From the NCBI RefSeq assembly GCF_009547075.1, contig NZ_WIPH01000004.1:1-64000 (forward strand): a DNA stretch of 64,000 nt, in the 5' to 3' direction. The notes beneath the pieces are model-generated. The model was not told the origin of the DNA and ran no database searches. It saw only the letters and a list, made by a program, of their open reading frames with translations. This document shows, piece after piece, positions 36,184-45,639 of the stretch. Each line of letters starts with the position of its first letter. The first letter of the stretch is position 1. Origin of the DNA: Gluconobacter aidae (GTDB lineage Bacteria > Pseudomonadota > Alphaproteobacteria > Acetobacterales > Acetobacteraceae). A program made the position numbers and the translations under genes.

Positions 36184-37035
36184 ATGTCTGAAACGGAAGA
36201 CAATATCCCGGCTCCAGTGACCGGCACGCTCATGAAGGGCAAGCGCGGTGTGATCATGGGTGTTGCCAACAAGCACTCCATTGCCTGGGCCATTGCGAGT
36301 GCCTGCGCTGCACAGGGCGCGGAACTTGCTTTCACCTATCAGGGCGAGGCGCTGGGCAAGCGCGTCCGTCCGCTGGCCGAAAGCGTCGGATCCTCGCTGG
36401 TTCTGCCCTGCGATGTCAGCAACGACGACGCCATCAACGCGACGTTCGACGAGATCGAGAAGATCTGGGGCAAGATCGACTTCGTGCTCCACGCCATCGC
36501 TTTTGCGGACAAGCAGTATCTCCGTGGTCGCTATATCGACACGCCGCGTGATGCCTTCCTGCAGGCCATGGACATTTCCTGCTATTCCTTCGTTGCTGTC
36601 GCGCGTCGCGCGTCCGCGATGATGAATCCGGGCGGGTCGTTCCTGAGCATGACCTATCTCGGCGCAGAGCGTGTCATGCCACACTATAATGTGATGGGCG
36701 TGGCCAAGGCGGCTCTGGAAGCTTCCGTGCGCTACATGGCCGCCGATCTGGGACGTGACGATATCCGCGTGAACGGAATCTCCGCCGGTCCGATCATGAC
36801 GCTGGCGGCCAACGGGATCAGCGATTTCCGCTACATCCTGCGCTGGAACCAGCTCAACTCCCCGATGGAGCGCAACGTGACGCTCAAGGATGTCGGTGGT
36901 TCGGGCATGTACCTGCTCTCCGACCTGTCCAGCGGCGTGACGGGCGAAATCCATCATGTGGACTGTGGCTATCACACGGTCGGCATGAAGAACCCGGACG
37001 CCCCGGATATCGCCGCGGTCGGTTCCGGAACCTGA
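36184..37035 (+). CDS. fabI: Enoyl-[acyl-carrier-protein] reductase (NADH)
   Basis: 283 residues. It reduces trans-2-enoyl-ACP, the last step of each fatty acid elongation cycle. Short-chain dehydrogenase fold: [13 protein letters not shown] (NAD loop, about 26-38), FAYQGE-type [29 protein letters not shown] and the catalytic YNVMGVAK (Y-x6-K). [13 protein letters not shown] and the C-terminal DCGYH follow. An N-terminal polar extension ([12 protein letters not shown]) is slightly longer than usual. ATG 36184 has CAGGAAATC upstream. aroC starts one base after its stop. Confidence 0.96.
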   Translation: MSETEDNIPAPVTGTLMKGKRGVIMGVANKHSIAWAIASACAAQGAELAFTYQGEALGKRVRPLAESVGSSLVLPCDVSNDDAINATFDEIEKIWGKIDFVLHAIAFADKQYLRGRYIDTPRDAFLQAMDISCYSFVAVARRASAMMNPGGSFLSMTYLGAERVMPHYNVMGVAKAALEASVRYMAADLGRDDIRVNGISAGPIMTLAANGISDFRYILRWNQLNSPMERNVTLKDVGGSGMYLLSDLSSGVTGEIHHVDCGYHTVGMKNPDAPDIAAVGSGT

Positions 37036-37036
37036 C

Positions 37037-38119
37037 ATGTCGGACAACAGCTTCGGGAAGCTCTTTCGCGTCACCACCTGGGGAGAAAGTCACGGGCCGG
37101 CCATTGGCTGCGTCATTGATGGCTGTCCGCCCCGCCTGAAGCTGTCCGAAGAGGACATCCAGCCCTGGCTCGACCGTCGTCGGCCGGGGCAGTCCCGCTT
37201 TACCACGCAGCGTCGGGAGCCGGATCAGGTCCGGATCCTCTCAGGCGTGTTCGAAGGCCGGACGACCGGCACGCCCATTTCGCTGATGATCGAGAATACC
37301 GATCAGCGGTCGAAGGATTACGGCGATATCGCAACCCGCTATCGCCCCGGCCATGCCGATATTGCTTACGACATGAAATATGGCATCCGCGACTATCGCG
37401 GGGGCGGACGTTCTTCGGCGCGTGAAACGGCCATGCGGGTTGCGGCGGGTGCTGTAGCGCGTGTGCTGCTCGGAACGCTGGTGGGTGAGGATGTGAAGAT
37501 CCGCGCAGCCCTGACGGGAATCGGTGGCCAGACCATCGATCCGGCCCGCTGGGACTGGGACGAGGTCGAGCGTAATCCGCTGTGGTGTCCGGATGCGGAA
37601 TCCGTGGGGCCATGGGAAGCGCTGCTCGACTCCGTTCGCAAGGATGGATCATCGATCGGGGCGACTGTCGAAGTCGTGGCGGAAGGTCTGCCAGCCGGAC
37701 TCGGCGCGCCGGTCTACGGCAAGCTGGATGCCGACCTTGCGGGCGCCATGATGGGGATTAATGGCGTGAAGGGCGTCGAAATCGGAGACGGTTTTGCCGT
37801 AGCCGCCCTGCGCGGTGAGCAGAATGCCGATCCGATTGCGTCGGGACCGCAGTTCGCGTCCAACCATGCCGGCGGCATTCTGGGTGGTATTTCAACGGGA
37901 CAGCCCATCGTGGCGCGCTTTGCGATCAAGCCGACCAGTTCGATCCTGACGCCCGTTCCAAGCATCACGCGCAATGGCGAGTCTGTCGAAGTGATGACGA
38001 AGGGGCGGCATGATCCCTGCATCGGCATCCGGGCCGTGCCTGTTGCTGAAGCGATGATGGCCTGTGTGCTGGCCGATCATCTGCTGCGCGATCACGCGCA
38101 GTGTGGCTGGGGGCGCTAG
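37037..38119 (+). CDS. aroC: Chorismate synthase
   Basis: 360 residues. It converts EPSP to chorismate using reduced FMN. Family motifs: [24 protein letters not shown] at the N terminus, [50 protein letters not shown] and the late [17 protein letters not shown], which together carry the FMN and substrate Arg/His residues. The gene follows fabI immediately. Its end forms part of a perfect hairpin with the convergent osmC-type gene. Confidence 0.97.
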   Translation: MSDNSFGKLFRVTTWGESHGPAIGCVIDGCPPRLKLSEEDIQPWLDRRRPGQSRFTTQRREPDQVRILSGVFEGRTTGTPISLMIENTDQRSKDYGDIATRYRPGHADIAYDMKYGIRDYRGGGRSSARETAMRVAAGAVARVLLGTLVGEDVKIRAALTGIGGQTIDPARWDWDEVERNPLWCPDAESVGPWEALLDSVRKDGSSIGATVEVVAEGLPAGLGAPVYGKLDADLAGAMMGINGVKGVEIGDGFAVAALRGEQNADPIASGPQFASNHAGGILGGISTGQPIVARFAIKPTSSILTPVPSITRNGESVEVMTKGRHDPCIGIRAVPVAEAMMACVLADHLLRDHAQCGWGR

Positions 38120-38130
38120 GCCCCAGCCAC
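38103..38130. terminator. Perfect hairpin between convergent aroC and osmC-type genes
   Basis: A perfect ten-base-pair stem (GTGGCTGGGG with CCCCAGCCAC) whose loop contains the aroC stop codon. There is no T run on either side, so a classic rho-independent mechanism is not supported. It could still block transcription or protect 3' ends in both directions. Confidence 0.45.
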
Positions 38131-38138
38131 CAGACGCC

Positions 38139-38570
38139 TCAGCCTTCGAACGTGGCGTCCAGGGTGATCTTGGCCTTGATGACCTGTGACAGCGGGCAGC
38201 CTTCCTTGGCCTTGTTGGCAATTTCCAGGAACTGCGCTTCCGATGCGCCGGGTACCTTGCCGCGCAGGGTCAGGTGAGACTGCGTGATGGCGAAACCTTC
38301 GCCGGACTTGTCCAGAGACACTGTGGCTTTCGTTTCCAGGGCTTCGGCCTTGAAGCCAGCCTGTTCGAGCATCATGGACAGCGCCATGGTGAAGCAGCCG
38401 GCATGGGCCGCGCCGAGCAGCTCTTCGGGATTCGTGCCGGGCTTGTCTTCGAAACGGGTGTTGAAGCCGTAGGGTTGGTTGTGCAGAGCACCGCTTTGGG
38501 TGGAAATCGTGCCTTTTCCGTCCTTGAGACCGCCGCTCCAGTGTGCCGAAGCCGTTTTTTTTATCGTCAT
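38139..38570 (-). CDS. osmC: OsmC-family peroxiredoxin
   Basis: 143 residues. The two OsmC/Ohr cysteines are C59 in LLGAAHAGCFTMALS and C125 in EGCPLSQVIKAKITL. TRFEDKPGTNPEELL (about 38-52) with the active-site Arg and Glu is typical of OsmC more than Ohr. The protein reduces organic hydroperoxides with thiols or lipoyl carriers. ATG 38570 was preferred over 38675 because MTIKKTASAHWSGGLKDGKG is the standard OsmC N terminus. It is divergent from nrdA across a 338-base region. Confidence 0.9.
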   Translation of the reverse strand: MTIKKTASAHWSGGLKDGKGTISTQSGALHNQPYGFNTRFEDKPGTNPEELLGAAHAGCFTMALSMMLEQAGFKAEALETKATVSLDKSGEGFAITQSHLTLRGKVPGASEAQFLEIANKAKEGCPLSQVIKAKITLDATFEG

Positions 38571-38908
38571 GATGGGCTCTTCCCTTTTGTGGGCTGCCCG
38601 TTCAAACGTGTTGGTGTCCGGATCGTTGCCCGCCGCAATGTTCACGAAATTTCCCAATCCTGTGACTGGCATCACACACCTGGAAGAGGCTCCCGGGAGA
38701 AAACTCTTGGGATAACAAGGCTTAGGCCCGGTTTTCTGCGATCAGCACTATATCTAGGGGCATTAACGAATTCCTTCCCTAGATATGGGATGGTTCAAGT
38801 TCACAGCTCTTTCGATTTTGCAAGCGAACTTCGTGCTTGCGATCGGGTTCGGAGTGATGGAAATGAGTGCTCGAGAGACCAGAAATAGACGCCCGGCGGA
38901 GAGAGCGA
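38571..38908. other. Intergenic region between osmC-type gene and nrdA
   Basis: A 338-base non-coding stretch that must hold both divergent promoters. It contains two NrdR-box-like sites (38745-38760 and 38776-38791). A GCAAGC/GCTTGC inverted repeat separated by nine bases (38820-38840) lies in the probable nrdA leader. I see no open reading frame with a ribosome site and no structured RNA family I can recognise. Confidence 0.6.
38745..38791 (+). promoter_or_regulatory. Pair of NrdR-box-like operators upstream of nrdA
   Basis: Two 16-base sites, GCACTATATCTAGGGG (38745-38760) and TCCCTAGATATGGGAT (38776-38791), each resemble the NrdR consensus ACACWATATATWGTGT with a TA-rich core. Their starts are 31 bases apart, about three helical turns, which is the spacing known for tandem NrdR boxes. 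NrdR is the ATP/dATP-sensing repressor of ribonucleotide reductase genes; nrdR itself is not in the window. Confidence 0.7.
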
Positions 38909-40885
38909 ATGACCCTTCATGACGTGACAATGGACGTGTCCGACAAGGCCCGGCGCACTCATGATGTGCGTCCGCTTTCCGATCATCCCGTGGGCGAGAC
39001 GCCGATTCCCGGAGATGCCAATTCTGCGGACATGTTCGACGATGTGGTGCAGCTTCCGGGCCATCATGCCGTGCGCGTGGATCGCTCGCGCGATTCCCTG
39101 CTGACTGATTTCGGCAAGGCGACTCTGAATAACCGCTATCTGCTCCCGGGCGAGGACTATCAGTCGCTTTTCGCACGGGTGGCATCCTATTACGGGGCAG
39201 ATGCGGGCCATGCGCAGCGGATTTATGATTACATTTCCCGCCACTGGTTCATGCCGGCGACGCCCGTTCTGTCCAATGGCGGGACCGAGCGCGGTCTGCC
39301 GATTTCCTGCTTCCTGAACGAGGCTGAGGACAGTCTCGAAGGAATCGTGGGGCTGTGGAACGAGAACGTCTGGCTGGCGTCGAAGGGCGGTGGCATAGGG
39401 TCCTACTGGGGCAATCTGCGCTCCATCGGCGAAAATATCGGCCGCAATGGCAAGACGTCGGGCGTCATTCCCTTTATCCGCGTCATGGACAGCCTGACGC
39501 TGGCGATCTCGCAGGGTTCGCTCCGTCGTGGCTCGGCCGCGGTGTATCTGCCTGTGTGGCATCCGGAAGTGGAAGAATTCGTCGAGATGCGCCGTCCGAC
39601 GGGTGGCGATCCGAACCGCAAGGCCCTGAACCTGCATCACGGCGTGCTCGTGACGGATGCGTTCATGCGCGCCGTGGAAAATGACGAGGAATGGGCGCTG
39701 CTGTCGCCGAAGGATCACAGCACGATCCGCAAGGTTTCGGCGCGCGGTCTGTGGATCCGGATCCTGACGGCGCGGATGGAGCAGGGCGAGCCCTACATCA
39801 TCTATTCCGATCATGTGAACCGTGCGCGGCCCGAGCATCACAAGCTGGCTGGTCTGGAAGTGAAGACCTCCAATCTCTGCGCCGAGATCACCTTGCCGAC
39901 CGGCATTGACCATCACGGCAAGAACCGTACGGCCGTCTGCTGCCTGTCCTCGCTCAATCTCGAGACCTGGGACGAGTGGAAGGATGATCCGCAGTTCATC
40001 GAGGACGTGATGCTGTTCCTCGATAACGTGCTGCAGGACTTCATCGACCGCGCACCGGACGACATGGCGCGGGCGAAATACGCCGCCGCGCGTGAGCGTT
40101 CGGTCGGGCTGGGCGTGATGGGCTTCCATTCCTTCCTTCAGGCCCGGATGATTCCGTTCGAGTCCGTAATGGCGAAGGTCTGGAACCGGAAGATTTTCGA
40201 ACACATCCGCAAGCAGGCTGATGCTGCGTCGAAACATCTGGCGGAAGTGCGTGGTCCGTGCCCCGATGCTGCCGAATACGGCTTCATGGAGCGATTCTCG
40301 CACAAGCTCGCCATTGCCCCGACGGCCTCGATTTCCATCATCACTGGCAATGCCAGCCCCGGAATCGAGCCGATCAGCGCGAATGTGTTCCTGCAGAAGA
40401 CGCTCTCGGGCTCTTTCTCGGTCCGCAACCGCCACCTGAAAAAGATTTTGGAAGAGCGCGGCTATGACACGGACGAAGTCTGGTCGGCGATCACGCTGAA
40501 CAAAGGCTCCGTGCAGAACCTCGACTTCCTGACGCAGGACGAGAAGGACGTGTTCAAGACGGCGTTCGAACTCGACCAGCGCTGGGTTGTGGAACATGCC
40601 GCCGACCGTGCGCCGTTCATCTGTCAGGCGCAGTCGGTGAACTTGTTCCTGCCAGCCGATGTTCACAAGCGTGATCTGCATCAGATCCATTTCCAGGCGT
40701 GGAAGAAGGGCCTGAAGTCCCTGTACTACTGCCGCTCCCTGTCCGTGCAGCGCGCGGATGCCGTGTCCAACCTCGCGGTGAAGAGCGACATTCTGGAAGA
40801 CGAGAAATACGAAGCCACGGCTCAGGCCGCCCCGCGCGGCGAGATGAGCAGCGGCGATTACGAAGAGTGCCTGTCCTGCCAGTAA
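38909..40885 (+). CDS. nrdA: Class I ribonucleotide reductase, alpha subunit
   Basis: 658 residues. It reduces ribonucleoside diphosphates with the radical generated by NrdB. PISCFLNE carries the first active-site Cys, SNLCAEITLP the thiyl-radical Cys, and AVCCLSSLNL the second of the reducible pair. APTASISIITGNASPGIEP and the late SLYYCRS (radical-transfer tyrosines) are conserved. The C terminus ends ECLSCQ, the Cys pair re-reduced by thioredoxin or glutaredoxin. The N terminus reaches the catalytic domain within about 100 residues, so no full ATP-cone is visible; allosteric activity control may be absent. ATG 38909 follows GGAGAG. Confidence 0.95.
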   Translation: MTLHDVTMDVSDKARRTHDVRPLSDHPVGETPIPGDANSADMFDDVVQLPGHHAVRVDRSRDSLLTDFGKATLNNRYLLPGEDYQSLFARVASYYGADAGHAQRIYDYISRHWFMPATPVLSNGGTERGLPISCFLNEAEDSLEGIVGLWNENVWLASKGGGIGSYWGNLRSIGENIGRNGKTSGVIPFIRVMDSLTLAISQGSLRRGSAAVYLPVWHPEVEEFVEMRRPTGGDPNRKALNLHHGVLVTDAFMRAVENDEEWALLSPKDHSTIRKVSARGLWIRILTARMEQGEPYIIYSDHVNRARPEHHKLAGLEVKTSNLCAEITLPTGIDHHGKNRTAVCCLSSLNLETWDEWKDDPQFIEDVMLFLDNVLQDFIDRAPDDMARAKYAAARERSVGLGVMGFHSFLQARMIPFESVMAKVWNRKIFEHIRKQADAASKHLAEVRGPCPDAAEYGFMERFSHKLAIAPTASISIITGNASPGIEPISANVFLQKTLSGSFSVRNRHLKKILEERGYDTDEVWSAITLNKGSVQNLDFLTQDEKDVFKTAFELDQRWVVEHAADRAPFICQAQSVNLFLPADVHKRDLHQIHFQAWKKGLKSLYYCRSLSVQRADAVSNLAVKSDILEDEKYEATAQAAPRGEMSSGDYEECLSCQ

Positions 40886-40910
40886 TGGCGGGATGCGAAA
40901 GGACGCGATC

Positions 40911-41930
40911 ATGAGCGACACGACCCCGACGACCGGACATCAGGCGGAACAGCATTTCGACCTGATGACCGCCAACCCGGTTTACAAGCCCTTCCGCTAC
41001 CCCTGGGCCTATGACGCCTGGCTGACCCAGCAGCGCGTCCACTGGCTGCCGGAGGAAGTGCCGCTGGCCGATGACGTGAAGGACTGGCACCGGACGCTGA
41101 CGGAAGCCGAGCGTCATCTCGTGACGCAGATTTTCCGCTTCTTCACGCAGTCGGACGTGGAAGTGAACTCCGCGTACATGAAGTATTACAGCCAGGTCTT
41201 CAAACCGACCGAAGTGCTGATGATGCTGTCCGCGTTCTCGAATATCGAGACGATCCACATCGCTGCATATTCCCATCTCCTTGATACCATCGGGATGCCC
41301 GAGACCGAGTATTCGGCCTTCCTGAAATACAAGGAGATGAAGGACAAATACGATTTCATGCAGTCGTTCAACATCGACAACAAGCGTGAAATCGCCAAGA
41401 CGATGGCGGCCTTCGGGGCGTTCATGGAAGGGCTTCAGCTTTTCGCGTCCTTCGCGATCCTGCTGAACTTCCCGCGTTTCAACAAGCTCAAGGGCATGGG
41501 ACAGATCGTGTCCTGGTCGGTGCGTGACGAGACGCTGCACTGTCTGTCCATGATCCGCCTGTTCCGGACGTTCGTGCGCGAAAACAGCGAAATCTGGACG
41601 CCGGATTTCCGCGAGGAACTGACGCGGATCTGCCGCACCACAGTCGAGCATGAAGACGCGTTCATCGATCTGTGCTTCGAGATGGGGCCGGTCGAGGGCA
41701 TGTCCTCCGAGGACGTGAAGAAGTACATCCGCTTTATTGCCGATCGCCGCCTGACGCAGTTGGGCCTGGATCCGGTTTATGGGCAGGAAAGCAATCCTCT
41801 GCCGTGGATCGACGACATGCTGAACGCGGTCGAGCACGCCAACTTCTTCGAAAACCGTTCGACCGAATACTCCCGTGCGTCCACGTCCGGGACCTGGGAA
41901 GAAGCGTTCGAAGGCAACGTCTTCAGCTAG
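40911..41930 (+). CDS. nrdB: Class I ribonucleotide reductase, beta subunit
   Basis: 339 residues. A di-iron protein that makes the tyrosyl radical for NrdA. Ligand pattern: Asp/Glu in FTQSDVEVNS, ETIHIAAYSHL with Glu, His and the radical Tyr four residues after the His, a Glu in FMEGLQLFASF and ExxH in RDETLHCLSM. The Tyr is present, so it is the normal tyrosyl-radical class Ia type. Residues at the C terminus (EEAFEGNVFS) bind NrdA. ATG 40911 has AAAGGA seven bases upstream; ATG 40893 is also in frame. It lies 25 bases after nrdA. Confidence 0.95.
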   Translation: MSDTTPTTGHQAEQHFDLMTANPVYKPFRYPWAYDAWLTQQRVHWLPEEVPLADDVKDWHRTLTEAERHLVTQIFRFFTQSDVEVNSAYMKYYSQVFKPTEVLMMLSAFSNIETIHIAAYSHLLDTIGMPETEYSAFLKYKEMKDKYDFMQSFNIDNKREIAKTMAAFGAFMEGLQLFASFAILLNFPRFNKLKGMGQIVSWSVRDETLHCLSMIRLFRTFVRENSEIWTPDFREELTRICRTTVEHEDAFIDLCFEMGPVEGMSSEDVKKYIRFIADRRLTQLGLDPVYGQESNPLPWIDDMLNAVEHANFFENRSTEYSRASTSGTWEEAFEGNVFS

Positions 41931-41943
41931 GAGCCCCTCGTAT

Positions 41944-41976
41944 GGAGAAGCCTTAGCCCTCGGGCAGGGCTTCTCC
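41944..41976. terminator. Strong hairpin between convergent nrdB and methyltransferase genes
   Basis: A perfect nine-base-pair stem (GGAGAAGCC with GGCTTCTCC) enclosing a second GCCC/GGGC pairing. It covers the stop of the convergent methyltransferase gene. No T run follows in either direction, so its action as an intrinsic terminator is uncertain. Confidence 0.45.
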
Positions 41977-42795
41977 GTCGCGCAGGACGCGCTCGGCCGC
42001 AGTGGTAAAGCGGCCATCTGCTTCATGCAGGATCAGTCCGGCACGCAGCCGGAAGATCCCGCGGCCTCCATGCACCGCACGGACCAGAACCAGCTTCGCT
42101 TCACGTCCCTGACGGGGCCAGAAGGGATAGAACTGGATCGAACCACATCCGTTTTCCAGCAATGTCTGACACGCCCGGTCCGCAACGGTCGCGGACAGCA
42201 CGAATGTCAGCGTTCCTCCGGGCAGCACCCATTTTGTCAGGGCTCGGATCCACTCTTCCGGAGCGGTTGTCTCCGCACTCAGGGCAAGCCGTCGTCTCGT
42301 ATCGGGCGAGGGTGTTCCGTGGGGGCTGTGCCAGGGCGGGTTCGCCATGACATGATGAAAGCGGCCGTTTGCTGTTGGCGTGAGCGCACGCAGGGTGCGG
42401 GGAATGTCGGGCAAATGGGCCTGAAGAATCTGGAGCCTCGGGAAATCGGTCGGACCAAGATTGTTCCGGATATTCCATTCAGCCAGTTTGATGGTTTCGG
42501 GATCGGCTTCCAGGCCGACTCCATGCAGATCCGGAATGCGGGCTGAAAGACACAGGAGCGCGGCACCGGCGCCACAGCCGGCTTCCAGAACTGTTTCGCC
42601 CGGTCTCGCCGGGATGGAGGCGGCCATCAGGACAGGCTCAAGTCCGGTCCGGTAGCCTTGGCGGAACTGGTCATAGCGGACCCATCCCCCCAGCAGTGAG
42701 CCTTCCTCCCTGGCGGAGCAAAGCGTGGCGAATGAACCATCGGGGGAGGGCTTCGGGGGCTGCAATGGGTTGACCGTCTTCCTGCTGCCGCTCAT
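41953..42795 (-). CDS. SAM methyltransferase, TrmN6-like (tRNA1(Val) A37 type)
   Basis: 280 residues. GSLLGGWVRYDQFRQGYRTGLEPVLMAASI (about 32-61) is close to the start of the YfiC/TrmN6 group. The SAM loop EAGCGAGAALLCLSAR follows, and the catalytic NPPW motif of N6-adenine/amino methyltransferases appears in HHVMANPPWHS (about 147-157). TLTFVLSA and the C-terminal region complete the domain. In E. coli the enzyme methylates A37 of tRNA1(Val). It may act on another RNA or protein. It is divergent from the polyprenyl synthase gene with 150 bases between them. Confidence 0.8.
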   Translation of the reverse strand: MSGSRKTVNPLQPPKPSPDGSFATLCSAREEGSLLGGWVRYDQFRQGYRTGLEPVLMAASIPARPGETVLEAGCGAGAALLCLSARIPDLHGVGLEADPETIKLAEWNIRNNLGPTDFPRLQILQAHLPDIPRTLRALTPTANGRFHHVMANPPWHSPHGTPSPDTRRRLALSAETTAPEEWIRALTKWVLPGGTLTFVLSATVADRACQTLLENGCGSIQFYPFWPRQGREAKLVLVRAVHGGRGIFRLRAGLILHEADGRFTTAAERVLRDGEALPEG

Positions 42796-42945
42796 ATGGT
42801 CTTTCCAACCTGTCGTCCGGCGTTACATGGCCCGTTCGTTCTTCCCGCGACAGGAGAGAAAGAAGCGGGCCACGCCACATCATATCGTGCCCGTGCGGTC
42901 CTGGGCCAGTCTCCGGGGCCGTTGCGGGAACTGGAGTAATCACCC

Positions 42946-44001
42946 TTGGATTCTGCCGCACCGGACGTTTCTGCGACCGTTGAGAAAGCTGTGGTCAGGG
43001 ATGCAGGGGGCGAGAGTGCCCTTTCCGCTCTGTCCGCCTACCTGGAACAGGACATGCAGGCCTGCAACCGTGCGATTATTGCGCGGATGGAGAGCCCGGT
43101 TCCACTCATTCCGCAGCTTGGCGCCCATCTTGTCGCGGCTGGCGGCAAGCGTCTGCGACCCCTGCTGACACTCGCCTCTTCCCGTCTGTGCGGCTACCAG
43201 TCGACTCCCGAAAACCAGCGTCATGTCGGTCTCGCGGCCTGTGTGGAGTTCATCCATACCGCGACGCTCCTTCACGATGACGTGGTTGATGAGAGCAATC
43301 TGCGCCGGGGGCTGGCGTCAGCCAACGCCGTATTCGGCAACAAGGCCTCCGTCCTGGTGGGCGATTTCCTGTTCGCGCGCTCGTTTCAGCTCATGACGGC
43401 GGACGGGTCGCTCAAGGTCATGGCGATTCTGTCTGATGCTTCGGCGACCATTGCCGAAGGCGAAGTCCTGCAGATGGTGACGCAGAACGATCTGTCCACG
43501 CCGGTCGATCGCTATCTTGAAGTCATTCACGGCAAGACGGCCGCTCTGTTCGCGGCAGCCTGTCGCGTGGGTGCGGTGGTCGCGGACCGTCCGGAAGCGG
43601 AAGAACTGGCGCTGGACCGTTTCGGGACCAATCTGGGCATGGCGTTCCAGCTTGTCGATGATGCGCTGGACTACGCGGCCGATCAGCAGGTTCTGGGCAA
43701 GACGGTCGGCGATGACATGCGTGAGGGCAAGATCACGCTGCCGGTCCTGGCGGCCTATGAAGCCGGCTCTCCCGAAGACCGGGCGTTCTGGGAGCGTGTC
43801 ATCGAAAAGGGCGAGCAGACGGAAGCCGATCTGCCGCATGCTCTGGCCCTGATCGAGAAGACCGGCGCTATTGCAACGACGATCGCCCGCGCGCAGGCCT
43901 ATGCGGCCGAGGCTGTGAATGCGCTGTCGATTTTCCCCGACAGTGAACTGCGGCGCCTTATGACGGAGACGGTCCAGTACACCGTCGATCGCGCACGCTG
44001 A
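42946..44001 (+). CDS. ispB: Long-chain polyprenyl diphosphate synthase
   Basis: 351 residues from TTG 42946, with CTGGAG nine bases upstream; no better start exists in frame. It is an all-helical trans-prenyltransferase. GGKRLRPLL, the first Asp-rich motif HDDVVDESNLRRG (about 105-117) and the second FQLVDDALDY (about 228-237) bind the two diphosphates. Small residues before the first DDxxD fit a long product, presumably the ubiquinone side chain used by UbiA (C50 in many acetic acid bacteria). A strong terminator follows. Confidence 0.93.
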   Translation: MDSAAPDVSATVEKAVVRDAGGESALSALSAYLEQDMQACNRAIIARMESPVPLIPQLGAHLVAAGGKRLRPLLTLASSRLCGYQSTPENQRHVGLAACVEFIHTATLLHDDVVDESNLRRGLASANAVFGNKASVLVGDFLFARSFQLMTADGSLKVMAILSDASATIAEGEVLQMVTQNDLSTPVDRYLEVIHGKTAALFAAACRVGAVVADRPEAEELALDRFGTNLGMAFQLVDDALDYAADQQVLGKTVGDDMREGKITLPVLAAYEAGSPEDRAFWERVIEKGEQTEADLPHALALIEKTGAIATTIARAQAYAAEAVNALSIFPDSELRRLMTETVQYTVDRAR

Positions 44002-44013
44002 GGCAGCCTGAAG

Positions 44014-44048
44014 CGCCCTGTTCCTGAGTGGACAGGGCGTTTTTTTTT
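44014..44048 (+). terminator. Rho-independent terminator after ispB
   Basis: A perfect eight-base-pair stem CGCCCTGT/ACAGGGCG with a ten-base loop, followed by nine consecutive T residues. The T run ends at the stop codon of the convergent murI gene. Confidence 0.92.
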
Positions 44049-44893
44049 CAGGCTTCCGCCATGCCCGGTGCGAGAGCCGCGAACATATCCCATTGCGAAA
44101 AACCGAGTCTTTCCGCTGCCGCTTCCAGTCCTGCGGCGTCCTGTGGTGCGCGGGTCATCAGAAGCCTACCGGGGCGGGATGGTGCCGAGGCGCGGCGTGC
44201 CTCCTGAAGGACAGCCCTGACCTGCCGTGCGACGGCGGGGGCGGGGTCCAGCCAGGTGATGCCGGGGGGCGACAGGCGCTCGAAAGCATCCATCAGGAAT
44301 GTGTAATGCGTGCAGCCCAAGCCTACGGTGTCGATTTCGCCGCCATGAGGCTGACTGAAGAGGCAGGTCAGTTCGTGCTGTACGTCTGAATCTGCGATGG
44401 CCTTACCCAGAAAGGCGCGCTCTGCCAGATCCGCCAGTCGGCGTGCACCATGGGTGATCAGGCGGCAGTCGGGCGCAAAATCACGATGAAGCTGGAGGAT
44501 GTATGGGCGTCGCGCCGTGGCCGACGTCGACAGCAGACCGATGACCCGGCTCTCGGAAACACGCCCGGCCCAGCGGATCGGGGGTACGCAGCCGACTACG
44601 GGAATGTTCAGGCGTTGCCGCAGGGCAGGTAGGGCAATCGTGCTGGCGGTGTTGCAGGCAATAACCAGAACATCGGGCTGAAGTCGCTCGCAGGCGGCAA
44701 TCAGAAGGCTGACGATCCGGGAGGTCAGCAGATCGTCCGGCTGTTCGCCATACGGGAACAGCGCCGTATCGGCGAGATAGTCGATATGCAGGGCGGGGAG
44801 GAGGTCACGCAGGGCCTGCACGACCCCCATCCCGCCAATGCCGGAGTCAAAAACCAGACTCCGGCCAGTTGGCACGGACGCGCCAGTGTCCAT
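44048..44893 (-). CDS. murI: Glutamate racemase
   Basis: 281 residues. It converts L- to D-glutamate for peptidoglycan. LVFDSGIGGMGV (about 14-25), ADTALFPYGE (about 42-51), the first catalytic Cys in VIACNTAST (about 77-85) and the second in VGLGCTHYTFL (about 190-200) are all present. ATG 44893 overlaps the pyrE stop as TGATG, indicating coupled translation; a frame upstream to 44971 overlaps pyrE and is less likely. Confidence 0.94.
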   Translation of the reverse strand: MDTGASVPTGRSLVFDSGIGGMGVVQALRDLLPALHIDYLADTALFPYGEQPDDLLTSRIVSLLIAACERLQPDVLVIACNTASTIALPALRQRLNIPVVGCVPPIRWAGRVSESRVIGLLSTSATARRPYILQLHRDFAPDCRLITHGARRLADLAERAFLGKAIADSDVQHELTCLFSQPHGGEIDTVGLGCTHYTFLMDAFERLSPPGITWLDPAPAVARQVRAVLQEARRASAPSRPGRLLMTRAPQDAAGLEAAAERLGFSQWDMFAALAPGMAEA

Positions 44894-45639
44894 CAGGCTT
44901 CGGCTTTGGCCTTGAGAGCCAGCGCTTCTTCCGCGCTGCTCACGCCGCCATGCTTCCTGGACCAGCCGCATGGGTCTTCCAGGAAGCGGCGGACTTCGGC
45001 GCTGTCTTTTTCGGAGAAGTAGTCACCGCCGGCACAGGCTTCCAGAACGTCCCACCACGTGCAGAGCGAATGGAGCGAGATGTCCATGTCCGCCAGCGTC
45101 TTATGGGCGCCCGGGAACACGCCATAGAAGAACACGACGAAGGTGTGGTTCACGATGGCGCCGGCATCGCGCAGGGCATTGGCGAATCGGATCTTGGAGG
45201 CGCCATCCGTCGTCAGGTCCTCGACCAGCAGGGTGCGCATGCCTTCGGGCACATCGCCTTCGATCTGCGCATTGCGGCCGAAGCCCTTCGGCTTTTTGCG
45301 CACATAGGCCATCGGGGTCATCATCCGGTCCGCGATCCAGGCAGCGAACGGGATGCCGGCAGTCTCGCCCCCCACGACGGCGTCGATGCTTTCATAGCCG
45401 ATATGACGGCCGATCTTCTCGACGGCCAGTTCCATGATCTTGGTGCGGGCGCGCGGGAAGAAAATGATCTTGCGGCAGTCGATATAGACCGGGGATTTCC
45501 AGCCGGACGTCAGGGTGTAGGGTTCTTCCGGGCGGAAGTTGATGGCCTTGATCTCAAGCAGGATACGGGCCGTGGTCAGGGCCGCGTCGCGGTCCCACTG
45601 GGTGCGGCCCGCCATCGGGCTTTCGGCGAACTGGGTCAT
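44893..45639 (-). CDS. pyrE: Orotate phosphoribosyltransferase
   Basis: 248 residues. It joins orotate to PRPP to make OMP. TSGWKSPVYIDCRKIIFFPRAR opens the catalytic core, VVGGETAGIPFAAWIA is the central strand-helix, YVRKKPKGFGRNAQIEG is the flexible loop with catalytic Lys, and TLLVEDLTTDGASK (about 139-152) is the PRPP-binding signature. It is about 30 residues longer than E. coli PyrE because of a C-terminal extension (after FLEDPCGW) ending in an Ala/Lys-rich helix. It is the first gene of a pyrE-murI pair. Confidence 0.95.
   Translation of the reverse strand: MTQFAESPMAGRTQWDRDAALTTARILLEIKAINFRPEEPYTLTSGWKSPVYIDCRKIIFFPRARTKIMELAVEKIGRHIGYESIDAVVGGETAGIPFAAWIADRMMTPMAYVRKKPKGFGRNAQIEGDVPEGMRTLLVEDLTTDGASKIRFANALRDAGAIVNHTFVVFFYGVFPGAHKTLADMDISLHSLCTWWDVLEACAGGDYFSEKDSAEVRRFLEDPCGWSRKHGGVSSAEEALALKAKAEA

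Noticed and set aside
35497-37077. A 526-codon minus-strand frame spanning the SRPBCC-like gene and all of fabI
   Set aside because: The fabI part is antisense to a well-supported gene and reads as low-complexity His/Arg-rich sequence. Only the 180 residues after ATG 36039 look like a protein.
38801-40921. A 706-codon minus-strand frame opposite nrdA
   Set aside because: It is the antisense of the conserved nrdA codons in high-GC DNA, has no ribosome site and resembles no family.
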